NCBI RefSeq assembly: GCF_001293565.1
Contig: NZ_JXMU01000014.1
Location: 1 to 64,000 of the forward strand
Direction: 5' to 3'
DNA from: Ahrensia marina
GTDB lineage: Bacteria; Pseudomonadota; Alphaproteobacteria; Rhizobiales; Rhizobiaceae
Length of the DNA stretch: 64,000 nt
Shown here: positions 35,206 to 43,996 of the stretch, piece by piece
How positions within the stretch are numbered: the stretch's first letter is position 1
How the letters are laid out: every line of letters starts with the position of its first letter
Position numbers and translations under genes: made by a program
Notes under the pieces: generated by a model
What the model saw: the letters and a program-made list of their open reading frames with translations, nothing else
Database searches by the model: none
What the model was told of the DNA's origin: nothing

Positions 35206-36816
35206 CTATTCTCTCCCGCAGGCATGATTAAGCGCCGCTCTTACCTTTGCTTCGTTATAGACTGGCCAGCGCGCACAGATATGCTGATCCGGCCTGATCA
35301 GATAAACTGCTGATTTTTGGCTTCCCAGATAACGCACGGCAAGCGCATCATCCGGTTTTTCAATTCTGATTGAATTGACACATATACCATCCACTTCAAC
35401 CAGTTCCGGCACTTCGGCATTGATTGCCAGAAGCGTGAAATCGCCATTGAAAGCATCAAGCAAAAAAGCCCCGTCATACGGCGCATCGGGGCATGACGCG
35501 CCCACACGCGAAATGTGCGGCCCTTCCAGTTCATCATCGCCATTTAAGCTTAAACCGTCATAAACGCACGGCACGGACAACCGCCCTGAATTGACCATGG
35601 TGCGCGCAAACGCATATTTTCCGGCAAGCTCAAGCACCGCATTGCGGAAAATCTTGCTCATATCGGATTTCGGCGTCAGAAAATCCGTCGCACGGGTCGA
35701 GTTGAGAATATTCTCGTCCGCGCCATGCTCACGCTCTTCGCCATAGCTGTCCAGCAGCGATTGCGGTGCCAAACCTTTAACAACAAGATCAAGCTTCCAG
35801 GCGAGATTTTCCGCATCCTGAACGCCGGAATTAGCCCCGCGCGCACCGAACGGTGACACCTGATGGGCGCTGTCACCGGCAAAAAGCACAGACCCGTGGC
35901 GGAACTTTTCCATCCGCCTGCACTGGAATGTATAAATGCTCGTCCATTCCAGATCATATTGGGCATCAGGCCCGAGCATTGCATCAACGCGGGCGCGGAT
36001 TTTTGCCGGTTCAAGTTCTGCTTTACGGTCAATATCCCAGCCCAGTTGAAAATCGATCCGCCAGATATCGTCCGGCTGCTTGTGCAGCAAAGCCGATTGC
36101 CCTGCCCCCTCAAAAGCCGGTTCAAACCAGAACCAGCGCTCGGGCGGAAAATCCGCTTTCATCATCACATCGGCAATCAGGAAATTGTCTTCAAACACAC
36201 GTCCGTCAAATGACAGCCCGAGCATTTCGCGCACCGGTGAGCGCGCACCGTCACAGGCAATCAGCCAATCAGCTTCCAGTTCATATTCGCCATCAGGTGT
36301 ATCGACGCACAGGCGCACATAATCGCCTCTATCCTCAACGCTGACGACCTCATTGCAGCCGCGAATTTCTATGGGCGCACCTTCCGCCTGCTCCTTGCGG
36401 ATTTGCTCGACAGCAAATTTTTCGAAATAAGGCTGCTGCAAATTGATAAAGGCAGGCGCTTTAAACCCCGCCTCCGGCGACAGGTTGAATTCAAACACCT
36501 TATCAGCGCCGTAAAAAACTTTGCCGACTTCCCAGCGCACTCCTTTATCAAGCAACGCGGCCCCAAAGCCCAAACGGTCCGCTATTTCCAAGGTGCGCCG
36601 CGCAAAACAAATGGCACGGCTGCCAAGCCCGACACCGTCATGGTCATCCAGCACCAGAACCGGTGTGCCGCGCTGACAAAGATCAAGCGCCAATGTCATA
36701 CCGACAGGACCGCCGCCAACGATCACAACCGGATGGCGCACGATCTTACCGCTAGCCTGCGCCGCTACCTTTTTATAAGGATAAAGCTTGAAAGCTGTCT
36801 GATAGCGGCCCGCCAT
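35206..36816 (-). CDS. FAD-dependent aromatic monooxygenase (MhpA/PheA-like)
   Basis: A 536-residue class A flavoprotein hydroxylase. It has the FAD-binding GGGPVGMTLALDLCQRG (about 33-50), the DG motif in LIACDGARSPVREMLG, and the GD motif FAGDSAHQVSPFGARGANSG. A roughly 170-residue C-terminal domain is typical of 3-hydroxyphenylpropionate and resorcinol hydroxylases. Within a homogentisate operon it probably hydroxylates a hydroxyphenylacetate-type compound to homogentisate, giving a second entry beside Hpd. The substrate is not proven by sequence. Confidence 0.88.
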   Translation of the reverse strand: MAGRYQTAFKLYPYKKVAAQASGKIVRHPVVIVGGGPVGMTLALDLCQRGTPVLVLDDHDGVGLGSRAICFARRTLEIADRLGFGAALLDKGVRWEVGKVFYGADKVFEFNLSPEAGFKAPAFINLQQPYFEKFAVEQIRKEQAEGAPIEIRGCNEVVSVEDRGDYVRLCVDTPDGEYELEADWLIACDGARSPVREMLGLSFDGRVFEDNFLIADVMMKADFPPERWFWFEPAFEGAGQSALLHKQPDDIWRIDFQLGWDIDRKAELEPAKIRARVDAMLGPDAQYDLEWTSIYTFQCRRMEKFRHGSVLFAGDSAHQVSPFGARGANSGVQDAENLAWKLDLVVKGLAPQSLLDSYGEEREHGADENILNSTRATDFLTPKSDMSKIFRNAVLELAGKYAFARTMVNSGRLSVPCVYDGLSLNGDDELEGPHISRVGASCPDAPYDGAFLLDAFNGDFTLLAINAEVPELVEVDGICVNSIRIEKPDDALAVRYLGSQKSAVYLIRPDQHICARWPVYNEAKVRAALNHACGRE

Positions 36817-36819
36817 AAT

Positions 36820-37770
36820 CTACCCTTGAAGTGCTTCCCACATTTCCAGATCACGCTGTGCGGTCCAGATCCGTGGATGCTCGATACCGCGGGCCTCATC
36901 ATAAGCACGCGCCACATTGAACGGCAGGCAATGCTCATAAATCGCATAGTCTTTGAACTTCGGATCGCACGATGCGCGCACCGCATCCCAGGCGTCTTTC
37001 AGCGAGCCGCCGCGCGCGGCAATACGCTCAACCGGCGCATAGGTGCTGTCCACAAAATCGCGGGTGCTTTCAATAGCCCGCTCGACTGCCTGTTTGCCAA
37101 CCAGCGCGCCGCCGCGTCCCGGCGCAATCGCATCCACATCAAACGCTGCTATATTATCCAGTGTGTGTCCCCATTCATGAAAATGCCCGTCACCGCAATA
37201 ACAGGCTGAATGATCTTCGACGATGTCACCGGTAAACATCACATTTTCATCCGGCACATGGATAACGATGTCGCCGGCCGTGTGCGCACGGCCAAGATGC
37301 GTAAGGTCAACACGGCGATTGCCGAGATAAACCGTCATCGTGTCGCTGAATGTGGTGGTGGGATAAGTCAGGCCCGGAATGCTTTCATGGCCCTCAAACA
37401 GGCGCGGAAAGCGTTGGAATTCAGAATCCCAATCTTCCTGCCCGCGCTCGACCACCATCGCACGCGCAGTATCGCCCATGATAACCTGGTCAGCCTCATA
37501 GGCCGATGCGCCCAGAACACGCACCGCGTGATAATGCGTCATCACTACGTGGCTGATCGGCTTATCCGTGATGGAGCGAACTTTTTCGATCACCTTATTG
37601 GCAAGGCGCGGCGTTGCCTGCGCCTCCACGATCATCACACTGTCATCGCCAATGATAACGCCGGAATTCGGATCGCCTTCTGCGGTGAATGCCCAAAGAT
37701 CCTTTCCGATTTCGTCGAACGTGATCTTTTTCTCGCTCATGTCACCTTGTGATGCGAATGCCTTAGCCAT
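36820..37770 (-). CDS. MBL-fold hydrolase with HYHAVR metal motif
   Basis: A 316-residue metallo-beta-lactamase-fold protein. The usual THxHxDH motif is replaced by MTHYHAVRVLGASAY, a variant I recall as constant in one subfamily, so the family may bind a single metal or none. Later ligands look retained (HLGRAHTAGDIV; FTGDIVEDHSACYCGDGHFHEWG). The ATG at 37770 begins MAKAFASQGD, as in homologues, and overlaps the fahA stop by eight bases; a TTG at 37794 is less likely. It is conserved in position within aromatic catabolic operons and may hydrolyse a thioester, lactone or acylpyruvate-like by-product, which is inference. Confidence 0.85.
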   Translation of the reverse strand: MAKAFASQGDMSEKKITFDEIGKDLWAFTAEGDPNSGVIIGDDSVMIVEAQATPRLANKVIEKVRSITDKPISHVVMTHYHAVRVLGASAYEADQVIMGDTARAMVVERGQEDWDSEFQRFPRLFEGHESIPGLTYPTTTFSDTMTVYLGNRRVDLTHLGRAHTAGDIVIHVPDENVMFTGDIVEDHSACYCGDGHFHEWGHTLDNIAAFDVDAIAPGRGGALVGKQAVERAIESTRDFVDSTYAPVERIAARGGSLKDAWDAVRASCDPKFKDYAIYEHCLPFNVARAYDEARGIEHPRIWTAQRDLEMWEALQG

Positions 37771-38776
37771 TGTATTTTTCCACTGTCTGTTCAATTGCGC
37801 CGAAGATGGACTTGCCGTCTTCGTCTTTCATTTCAATGCGGACGGTGTCGCCGAACTTCATAAATTCCGTTGACGGTTTGCCATTGTTGATTGTCTCGAT
37901 CATGCGGATTTCCGCGATACAGGAATAACCAGCCCCGCCATCCGCGATTGCTTTGCCCGGCTCGCCGTCTAGCTTGTTGGAGACTGTGCCCGAGCCGATG
38001 ATCGCACCGGCGCCAAGCGCACGGGTCTTGGCGGCGTGGGCAATCAGAGTGCCGAAATCAAAAGTCATATCAATACCGGCATCAGCGCGGCCAAATGGCT
38101 TGCCGTTATAATCCACACAAAGTGGCAAATGCAGTTTGCCGTCCTTCCAAGCATCACCCAATTCGTCCGGCGTTACCGCAACTGGTGAAAAGGCCGATGA
38201 AGGTTTTGACTGGAAAAAGCCGAACCCTTTGCCAAGCTCTGCCGGAATAAGCCCGCGCAGCGACACATCATTGACCAGCATGACAAGACGGATTGCATCC
38301 AGCGCTTCCTCGCGCGATGCGCCCATCGCCACATCATCAACCACGACAGCGACTTCGCCCTCCATGTCGATACCATAGGCTTCATCGGCCATGACGATCG
38401 GTGCGCGCGGTGGAAGAAATGTATCTGAACCGCCCTGATACATCAGCGGATCGGTCCAGAAGCTGTCCGGCATTTCGGCATTTCGTGCTTTGCGTACCAG
38501 TTCTACATGGTTCACATAGGCAGACCCGTCCGCCCATTGATAGGCACGCGGCAGCGGCGATAGAGCTTCGCTTTCATGGAAACGCTGCACAGGTTCGGCG
38601 CCAACTTCCAACATTTCCGCCACCCTTTGAAGGCGCGGTGCAGCCTTGGCCCAATTATCAAGTGCCGCCTGCAAAGTCGGCGCGATATGGCCGACCGCCG
38701 TGCATTGTGTCAGGTCTTTTGAAACAACCACCAGCACACCGTCACGGCTGCCATTATTGAGCGTTGCTAATTTCAT
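37763..38776 (-). CDS. fahA: Fumarylacetoacetate hydrolase family protein
   Basis: A 337-residue FAH-family enzyme that would split fumarylacetoacetate into fumarate and acetoacetate. The metal-binding acidic residues lie in AYGIDMEGEVAVVVDDV, and the C-terminal part carries RALGAGAIIGSGTVSNK, typical for the FAH fold. It is the compact bacterial form (about 330 residues) rather than the 420-residue animal form. It lies between hmgA and the MBL gene in the same leftward operon. Confidence 0.9.
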   Translation of the reverse strand: MKLATLNNGSRDGVLVVVSKDLTQCTAVGHIAPTLQAALDNWAKAAPRLQRVAEMLEVGAEPVQRFHESEALSPLPRAYQWADGSAYVNHVELVRKARNAEMPDSFWTDPLMYQGGSDTFLPPRAPIVMADEAYGIDMEGEVAVVVDDVAMGASREEALDAIRLVMLVNDVSLRGLIPAELGKGFGFFQSKPSSAFSPVAVTPDELGDAWKDGKLHLPLCVDYNGKPFGRADAGIDMTFDFGTLIAHAAKTRALGAGAIIGSGTVSNKLDGEPGKAIADGGAGYSCIAEIRMIETINNGKPSTEFMKFGDTVRIEMKDEDGKSIFGAIEQTVEKYNG

Positions 38777-38799
38777 AAATATCTATCCTTTGTCTGGCG

Positions 38800-40161
38800 T
38801 TATTTTTCGCCCGGTGTGCCGTCAAATTTCTTCTCAAGATCGCTCCAGCAATCAATATAATCATCCTGCAACGGCGCTTCGCTCGCTGCAAACTTTGTCA
38901 GATGCTGAGGAAAGCGCGTTTCGAACATAAATGACATCGTATTATCAAGTTTTACCGCTTTAAGATCCGCATTGGAGGCACCCTCAAAAGCGTTGCGGTC
39001 CGGTCCATGCGGCAGCATCATATTGTGAAGGCTCATACCGCCGGGCACAAAGCCCTGCGGCTTGGCATCGTATTGGCCATAAATATTACCCATCAATTCG
39101 GACATGACATTCTTATGGTACCAAGGCGGACGGAATGTATTTTCCGCTACCATCCAGCGCTCGCGAAACAGAACGAAATCGATATTGGCTGTTCCCTCAA
39201 CACCGCTCGGCGCAGTTAGAACCGTAAAGATCGACGGATCGGGATGGTCGAACAACACGGCGCCAACCGGACAATATGTTTTCAGATCATATTTAACCGG
39301 CGCATAATTCCCATGCCACGCCACAACATCCAGCGGGCTGTGACCAATTTTGGTTCGGTGGAACTGCCCGCACCATTTAACCGTCACTGTGCTTGGTGTT
39401 TCCTTGTCTTCAAAAGCTGCAACCGGCGTCTTGAAATCACGGCGATTGGCCATGCAGTTCGCGCCAATCGGGCCGCGGCCTGGCAGATCGAATTTCTGTC
39501 CGTAATTCTCGCATACAAATCCGCGCGCCGGACCGTCAATCAGTTCAACACGGTAAACTAACCCGCGCGGAATAATCGCAATTTCCTGCGGTTCCAGATC
39601 AATCACGCCAAGCTCGGTGCAAAAGCGCAAGCGACCTTCCTGCGGCACGATCAGCAGTTCACTGTCCGCAGAATAAAAATAGGCATCCTGCATCGACTCT
39701 GTCACCAGATAGATATGGCTTGCCATGCCGACTTGCGTGTTCACATCACCGGCGGTTGTCATTGTGCGCATACCGGTCAGCCAGTCCAGCTTTTCGGATG
39801 AATGCGGCACCGCATCCCAGCGATATTGGCCAAGGCTCACAACGTCAGGATCAACATGCGGTGCGCTTTTCCAGTATGGAAGATCAATTTTCTCAAACCG
39901 GTGCGTATGTTTGACCGACGGACGAATACGATAACACCATGTGCGCTCGTTCTGATGGCTCGGCGCGGTAAAAGCAGTGCCGGATAATTGCTCGCCATAA
40001 AGACCGTAATTACATTTTTGTGGGCTGTTCATACCTTGAGGCAAAGCACCCGGCAGCGCTTCTGTCTCAAAATCGTTACCAAAACCGGGCATATAGCCCG
40101 CATGTAGATCAATATGCGCGGCGCTGTCTTTGAGCGCATCTGCAGATGTTTGCTTGTTCAT
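38800..40161 (-). CDS. hmgA: Homogentisate 1,2-dioxygenase
   Basis: A 453-residue non-haem iron dioxygenase opening the homogentisate ring to maleylacetoacetate. The [18 protein letters not shown]-type N terminus is diagnostic, and the iron site shows the His-x5-Glu pair in [12 protein letters not shown] and the later His in [12 protein letters not shown]. Length is typical. It is first in the leftward operon and divergent from a MarR-type regulator across a 67-base gap that contains an inverted repeat. Confidence 0.96.
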   Translation of the reverse strand: MNKQTSADALKDSAAHIDLHAGYMPGFGNDFETEALPGALPQGMNSPQKCNYGLYGEQLSGTAFTAPSHQNERTWCYRIRPSVKHTHRFEKIDLPYWKSAPHVDPDVVSLGQYRWDAVPHSSEKLDWLTGMRTMTTAGDVNTQVGMASHIYLVTESMQDAYFYSADSELLIVPQEGRLRFCTELGVIDLEPQEIAIIPRGLVYRVELIDGPARGFVCENYGQKFDLPGRGPIGANCMANRRDFKTPVAAFEDKETPSTVTVKWCGQFHRTKIGHSPLDVVAWHGNYAPVKYDLKTYCPVGAVLFDHPDPSIFTVLTAPSGVEGTANIDFVLFRERWMVAENTFRPPWYHKNVMSELMGNIYGQYDAKPQGFVPGGMSLHNMMLPHGPDRNAFEGASNADLKAVKLDNTMSFMFETRFPQHLTKFAASEAPLQDDYIDCWSDLEKKFDGTPGEK

Positions 40162-40188
40162 GATTGTCTCTCCATGAAAATAAGCGTA

Positions 40189-40208
40189 TTAGTTGAAAAT
40201 GTAACTAA
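40189..40208. promoter_or_regulatory. TTAGTT-N8-AACTAA dyad, candidate MarR operator
   Basis: TTAGTT (40189-40194) and AACTAA (40203-40208) are perfect inverted arms with an 8-base spacer in the short gap between divergent hmgA and marR. The size (20 bases) suits a MarR-type dimer, and binding here could control both genes. Confidence 0.6.
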
Positions 40209-40228
40209 CAACAGCTTCAGTCGATAAA

Positions 40229-40672
40229 ATGACAAAAGATGACACGTTTTATTCAACCGAATTTCTGCCCTATCTGCTCAATCAGGCAGCGGAAGCGGCA
40301 AGCCTTGGCTTTCGGCAATATTACAAGGAGCGTTACGGGATGCTGCGCACGGAGTGGCGCGTGCTTTTCCACTTGGGACAGTTTGGCGAAATGACCGCAA
40401 AAGAGATTTGCGACCGCGCCAATATTCATAAAACGAAAATCAGCCGCGCCGTCGCAGCCCTTGAGAAAAAGCGTTTCATCGCCCGCCGGACGATGGAAAA
40501 TGACCGCAGGCTTGAGGAATTGTTTTTAACCAAGTCAGGCAAGCAGGTTCTGGAAGATCTTCAGCGCCGCGCCAAGGCGTTTGATCAGTCCCTGATGGAG
40601 CAGCTTGGAGAAGAAAACGCCAGATCACTGAAGCGCAATCTGGCGATACTCGCAGGATTAAAGGCTGATTAA
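40229..40672 (+). CDS. MarR-family regulator of the homogentisate operon
   Basis: A 147-residue winged-helix protein with the MarR core GEMTAKEICDRANIHKTKIS and the basic wing RRTMENDRRLEELFLTKSG. It is divergent from hmgA, like HmgR-type repressors that sense homogentisate. The operator candidate lies between them. The ligand is inferred from position. Confidence 0.88.
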   Translation: MTKDDTFYSTEFLPYLLNQAAEAASLGFRQYYKERYGMLRTEWRVLFHLGQFGEMTAKEICDRANIHKTKISRAVAALEKKRFIARRTMENDRRLEELFLTKSGKQVLEDLQRRAKAFDQSLMEQLGEENARSLKRNLAILAGLKAD

Positions 40673-40685
40673 ACAGCCGGTGTAA

Positions 40686-41810
40686 TTATTCAGCCGCTTC
40701 TGAAGGCAGTTCACCATTGCGCATCTGTTCCATCTCGATACTTTCGAACAATGCGCGGAAATTACCTTCACCAAAGCCTTCATCGCCTTTGCGTTGAATA
40801 AACTCGAAGAAGATCGGGCCGATGACTGTTTTAGAGAAAATCTGAAGCAGGATTTTCGTCATCCGGTCGCCGTTTTCATCATCAAAAACGCCTTCCCCGT
40901 CGATCAGAATACCATGTTTTTTCATCCGTTCGATCGGCTCTGAATGACCGTTCACGCGCTCTTGCGACATTTCATAATAGGTCTCAGGCGGGCCCGGCAT
41001 AAATTTCAGACCGTTATCAGCCAACTTGTCGGTCGCATCATAAATCGCGTCGGAACCAACAGCGATATGCTGAATGCCTTCGCCCTTATATTTTTGCAGA
41101 TATGTTTCGATCTGGCTTTTGTCATCAGTTGATTCATTGAGCGGAATACGGATTTTGCCGCAAGCCGATGTGATCGCACGGCTGACAAGGCCGGTCATTT
41201 TGCCTTCAATGTCAAAGAAGTGGATTTGCGTGAAACCGAACAATTCGCGGTAAAAACCCCACCATTTATCCATGTTTCCGCGGTAAACATTGTGCGTTAG
41301 ATGGTCGAGATAATAAAAACCGATGCCTTCCGGCTTTGGATCTTTCTCGCCGATCCAGTTGAACTCGTCCTCATAGGCAGAACCTTTGTCGCCATATTTT
41401 TCAACGAAATAAAGGATCGAGCCGCCAATACCGACGATCGCCGGTACATCCAGCGTGCGGTCTTTTTCAAGGTAAGGCGTCGCGCCTTTTGCAACAGCAT
41501 GATCAAAAGCGTGCTGCGCATCCACAACGCGCCATGCCATAGATGGTGCGCATGGACCATGCTCGTCAACAAACTTCATGGCATGGCTGTTTGGCTCTGC
41601 ATTGACGATGTAATTGATATCGCCCTGACGCCATACAGTGATTGCTTTTGTCCTATGTTTGGCAACCGGCACATAGCCCATCGTTGTAAAAAGCTCTTCC
41701 AGCTTCTCAGGCTCGGAATGGGCAAATTCAACAAATTCAAAGCCGTCCGTACCGGCTGGATTTTTTTCTGTAATCTGCGCTTTTGGCGCATCGTGTGGAA
41801 ATGGACCCAT
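40686..41810 (-). CDS. hpd: 4-hydroxyphenylpyruvate dioxygenase
   Basis: A 374-residue non-haem iron enzyme converting 4-hydroxyphenylpyruvate to homogentisate. The metal ligands are His170 (DHLTHNVYRG), His248 (GIQHIAV) and Glu336 (FFEFIQRKG), and the C-terminal GDEGFGEGNFRALFESIE gate is conserved. An earlier in-frame start at 41915 would add 35 non-homologous residues; ATG 41810 has GAGGAG upstream and begins MGPFPHDAPK. It is divergent from an AsnC/Lrp regulator. Confidence 0.96.
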   Translation of the reverse strand: MGPFPHDAPKAQITEKNPAGTDGFEFVEFAHSEPEKLEELFTTMGYVPVAKHRTKAITVWRQGDINYIVNAEPNSHAMKFVDEHGPCAPSMAWRVVDAQHAFDHAVAKGATPYLEKDRTLDVPAIVGIGGSILYFVEKYGDKGSAYEDEFNWIGEKDPKPEGIGFYYLDHLTHNVYRGNMDKWWGFYRELFGFTQIHFFDIEGKMTGLVSRAITSACGKIRIPLNESTDDKSQIETYLQKYKGEGIQHIAVGSDAIYDATDKLADNGLKFMPGPPETYYEMSQERVNGHSEPIERMKKHGILIDGEGVFDDENGDRMTKILLQIFSKTVIGPIFFEFIQRKGDEGFGEGNFRALFESIEMEQMRNGELPSEAAE

Positions 41811-41848
41811 AATATTGCTCCTCTTTTCACAACTATAACGCAAAACCC

Positions 41849-41865
41849 ATGCAAGGTGCTTGCAT
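41849..41865. promoter_or_regulatory. ATGCAAG-GTG-CTTGCAT palindrome ahead of hpd
   Basis: Perfect 7-base arms (41849-41855 and 41859-41865) around GTG lie 39 bases ahead of the hpd start in the 126-base gap shared with the divergent AsnC-type gene. It is the best candidate for control of hpd, by the AsnC protein or another regulator. Confidence 0.6.
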
Positions 41866-41936
41866 AGTAGGCACAAAATTGCGAAAATTCGCACAAAGTG
41901 ATCACATATATACAATTATACGCATGAGTTAAGCGC

Positions 41937-42395
41937 ATGGACAAAACAGATCGTAATATCCTTGCAGCCTTGCAAAATGACGCAAGGCTGACCAATAATG
42001 AACTTGCCGACATTGTTGGCCTGTCAGCGTCCCAATGCTCGCGCAGGCGCACGCAGCTAGAAAAGGACGGTGTTATCGTTGGCTATCACGCGAAACTTGA
42101 CCGCGAGAAAACCGGCTTCGGGCTAACGACAATTATCTCTGTAACTTTGGCGACGCACAATTCGGAAAATTCCAAGCGCATACGGGAATTGTTTAACAGT
42201 CTGCCGGAAATCATTGAGGCGCACGCGATGACTGGAGAGATGGACTATTACATCAAGATAGCCACCAAGGATTTGAAATCCCTGTCATCTTTTATCAATG
42301 ACAAGCTGCTTGCGCATGAAGCGGTTCAGAACGTGAAAACAGCGATCTCGCTGGAAACCCTCAAAGATACGCAAAACATCCCGGTCGGGCTTTAA
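41937..42395 (+). CDS. Lrp/AsnC-family regulator
   Basis: A 152-residue protein with an N-terminal helix-turn-helix (residues 1-60: DRNILAALQNDARLTNNELA, LSASQCSRRRTQLEKDGVI) and a RAM ligand-binding domain ending in VKTAISLETLKDT. Placed back to back with hpd, it likely senses tyrosine, phenylalanine or a related acid and activates hpd. It overlaps the convergent gph gene by four bases at its 3' end. Confidence 0.92.
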   Translation: MDKTDRNILAALQNDARLTNNELADIVGLSASQCSRRRTQLEKDGVIVGYHAKLDREKTGFGLTTIISVTLATHNSENSKRIRELFNSLPEIIEAHAMTGEMDYYIKIATKDLKSLSSFINDKLLAHEAVQNVKTAISLETLKDTQNIPVGL

Positions 42396-43081
42396 AGCGA
42401 ACCTATGACAGCAAGACCTACGTCGAACTCTTCAAGCGTGTCAATCACGGTGCTGGCTCCCAATCGACCCGGCTCGACATTGGTATAGCCGCCCCTCACA
42501 GCAATGGATTGCATCGCGGCATTATTCGCTGAATCGATATCCGCAGGGCTGTCCCCCACCATAATCGTATCACTGACAGCAACGCCAAGCTGGTCGCACG
42601 CGAATTGAAGCATCATCGGGTCAGGCTTTTTCTTCGCGCAGGTATCACCACCGACAATTGTATCGACAAATTCATCCCAGCCAAAATGCGCAATAATCTT
42701 GCGTGATGGATCTTCCGGCTTGTTGGTCACCACCGCCACCTTGCAACCATTGTTTTTGCACATACGCAACAAGGCTTCCGCGCCGGGCATTGGCACTGTC
42801 AGCGTGGTCAGATCGCGGCCATATATTTCCATCATTTGCCCGGACCGCACATCAAGTTCGGCGCCGCTCAGTTGAATATTGCGCGCCGCAAATGCCCGCT
42901 CGACCAGCTTCTTGAGGCCGTTGCCGATCATCGAACGCGCCTGCAGCAGGGTAATAGGCTCCTGATCATACTGTTTGAGCAAAATATTGACCGCAGATGC
43001 CAGATCATAAACAGAATCGACAAGTGTGCCGTCCAGGTCAAACAGAACAGCCTTGGGCCAAACATTATTATTGATATTCAT
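42392..43081 (-). CDS. gph: Phosphoglycolate phosphatase-type HAD hydrolase
   Basis: A 229-residue haloacid-dehalogenase phosphatase. Motif I is FDLDGTLVDS with nucleophile Asp15 and Asp17, motif II is VVTNKP, the motif III Lys is in CAKKKPDP, and motif IV is MVGDSPADIDSA. The helical cap between motifs I and II is that of Gph. It removes phosphate from 2-phosphoglycolate formed in DNA repair; other small phosphates are possible. It is not linked functionally to the RuBisCO-like gene, which lies 37 kb away. Confidence 0.88.
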   Translation of the reverse strand: MNINNNVWPKAVLFDLDGTLVDSVYDLASAVNILLKQYDQEPITLLQARSMIGNGLKKLVERAFAARNIQLSGAELDVRSGQMMEIYGRDLTTLTVPMPGAEALLRMCKNNGCKVAVVTNKPEDPSRKIIAHFGWDEFVDTIVGGDTCAKKKPDPMMLQFACDQLGVAVSDTIMVGDSPADIDSANNAAMQSIAVRGGYTNVEPGRLGASTVIDTLEEFDVGLAVIGSL

Positions 43082-43111
43082 TTTCGGGTCCTCGGACAGA
43101 AAATAAAAGCT

Positions 43112-43843
43112 TCAATGAATAAAGCTGATAGGAAGGATACCCAGCTTGATTGCCTTTGCCGTTGCCTGTGCGCGGTTGGTCGCGTGAAGCTTCCGGCAAA
43201 CACCCGCTAGATAGTGGTTTACCGTATGCTCCGAAAGATCAAGTATTTTTGAGATTTCATAACTCGTTTTTCCGTTCGCACACCATAAAAGAACATTGGT
43301 CTCGCTCTCGGTTAATACTGACGTTAAGTCAACCCTGCGAAGCGCGATAACCCTGTCTAAAACCATTAAGGCGTGGTGATGAAAAGCTGGCAGTTGCATC
43401 ATAGCAACGGACTTCGTCGTTTCGACAACGATCCCGACCAATTCGCCAACGCTATCAAGCGAGAAAACGCCGATAATTACGGGTTTCTCATTTTTTAGCG
43501 CATCAAGCGAACGCAGCCTTTCCCATTGCCGAAGCGCCGAATCCCAATAATGCGGCAATGTCGAAGCGCCCTTCTCCGTAACAGCCGATAATATTTCCTT
43601 GAGAGAGTTCCTGATATGCGGATCGATACGCTGACTATTGGATCGCGCATTACATATTTCCGCGCTTGCCTCTTCCGCACTCATGAACTGAATATCTACC
43701 GGCGCAAAGAACAAACCAACATTGGTGAATTGAAAGCCGTCAAAAATAATTGAAAGCGCGTCAGAAGCTCTTTCAGCATCAAAGCTGTCACCGAAAATGT
43801 CGCTTAATTTGTCATGCTTTGGCACTTCATTTTCCGCCCGCAC
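43112..43843 (-). CDS. LuxR-family regulator without adjacent LuxI
   Basis: A 243-residue transcription factor. The C-terminal LuxR helix-turn-helix is clear (about 174-238: LTESETNVLLWCANGKTSYE, LDLSEHTVNHYLAGVCRKL). The N-terminal 160 residues are compatible with an autoinducer-type domain, but I cannot confirm the conserved Trp/Tyr/Asp set of acyl-homoserine-lactone binders. No synthase gene occurs in the window. It lies 30 bases upstream of gph on the same strand. The 153-base gap ahead of it (43844-43996) shows no recognisable element. Confidence 0.82.
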   Translation of the reverse strand: MRAENEVPKHDKLSDIFGDSFDAERASDALSIIFDGFQFTNVGLFFAPVDIQFMSAEEASAEICNARSNSQRIDPHIRNSLKEILSAVTEKGASTLPHYWDSALRQWERLRSLDALKNEKPVIIGVFSLDSVGELVGIVVETTKSVAMMQLPAFHHHALMVLDRVIALRRVDLTSVLTESETNVLLWCANGKTSYEISKILDLSEHTVNHYLAGVCRKLHATNRAQATAKAIKLGILPISFIH

Positions 43844-43996
43844 AGCTTTTCCTTAAAGAGCAAACATGATTGCCAATCGGTATTTCAGCCAGTCCCTGAT
43901 CTATAACAAATCTTTTGGCCGCAGGATATAAAGGCAATGCGTTTCAATCGCTTTTGAACAACTATAAATAGATGAACCGCCTGCTCCCGGCAGATA

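Noticed and set aside
36820-37770. Disabled metallo-beta-lactamase fold caused by mutation
   Set aside because: The HYHAVR variant appears, as far as I recall, to be a constant feature of this subfamily rather than a local defect.
42392-43081. gph as partner of the RuBisCO-like gene in photorespiration
   Set aside because: It lies 37 kb away, and the RuBisCO-like protein is not expected to make phosphoglycolate.
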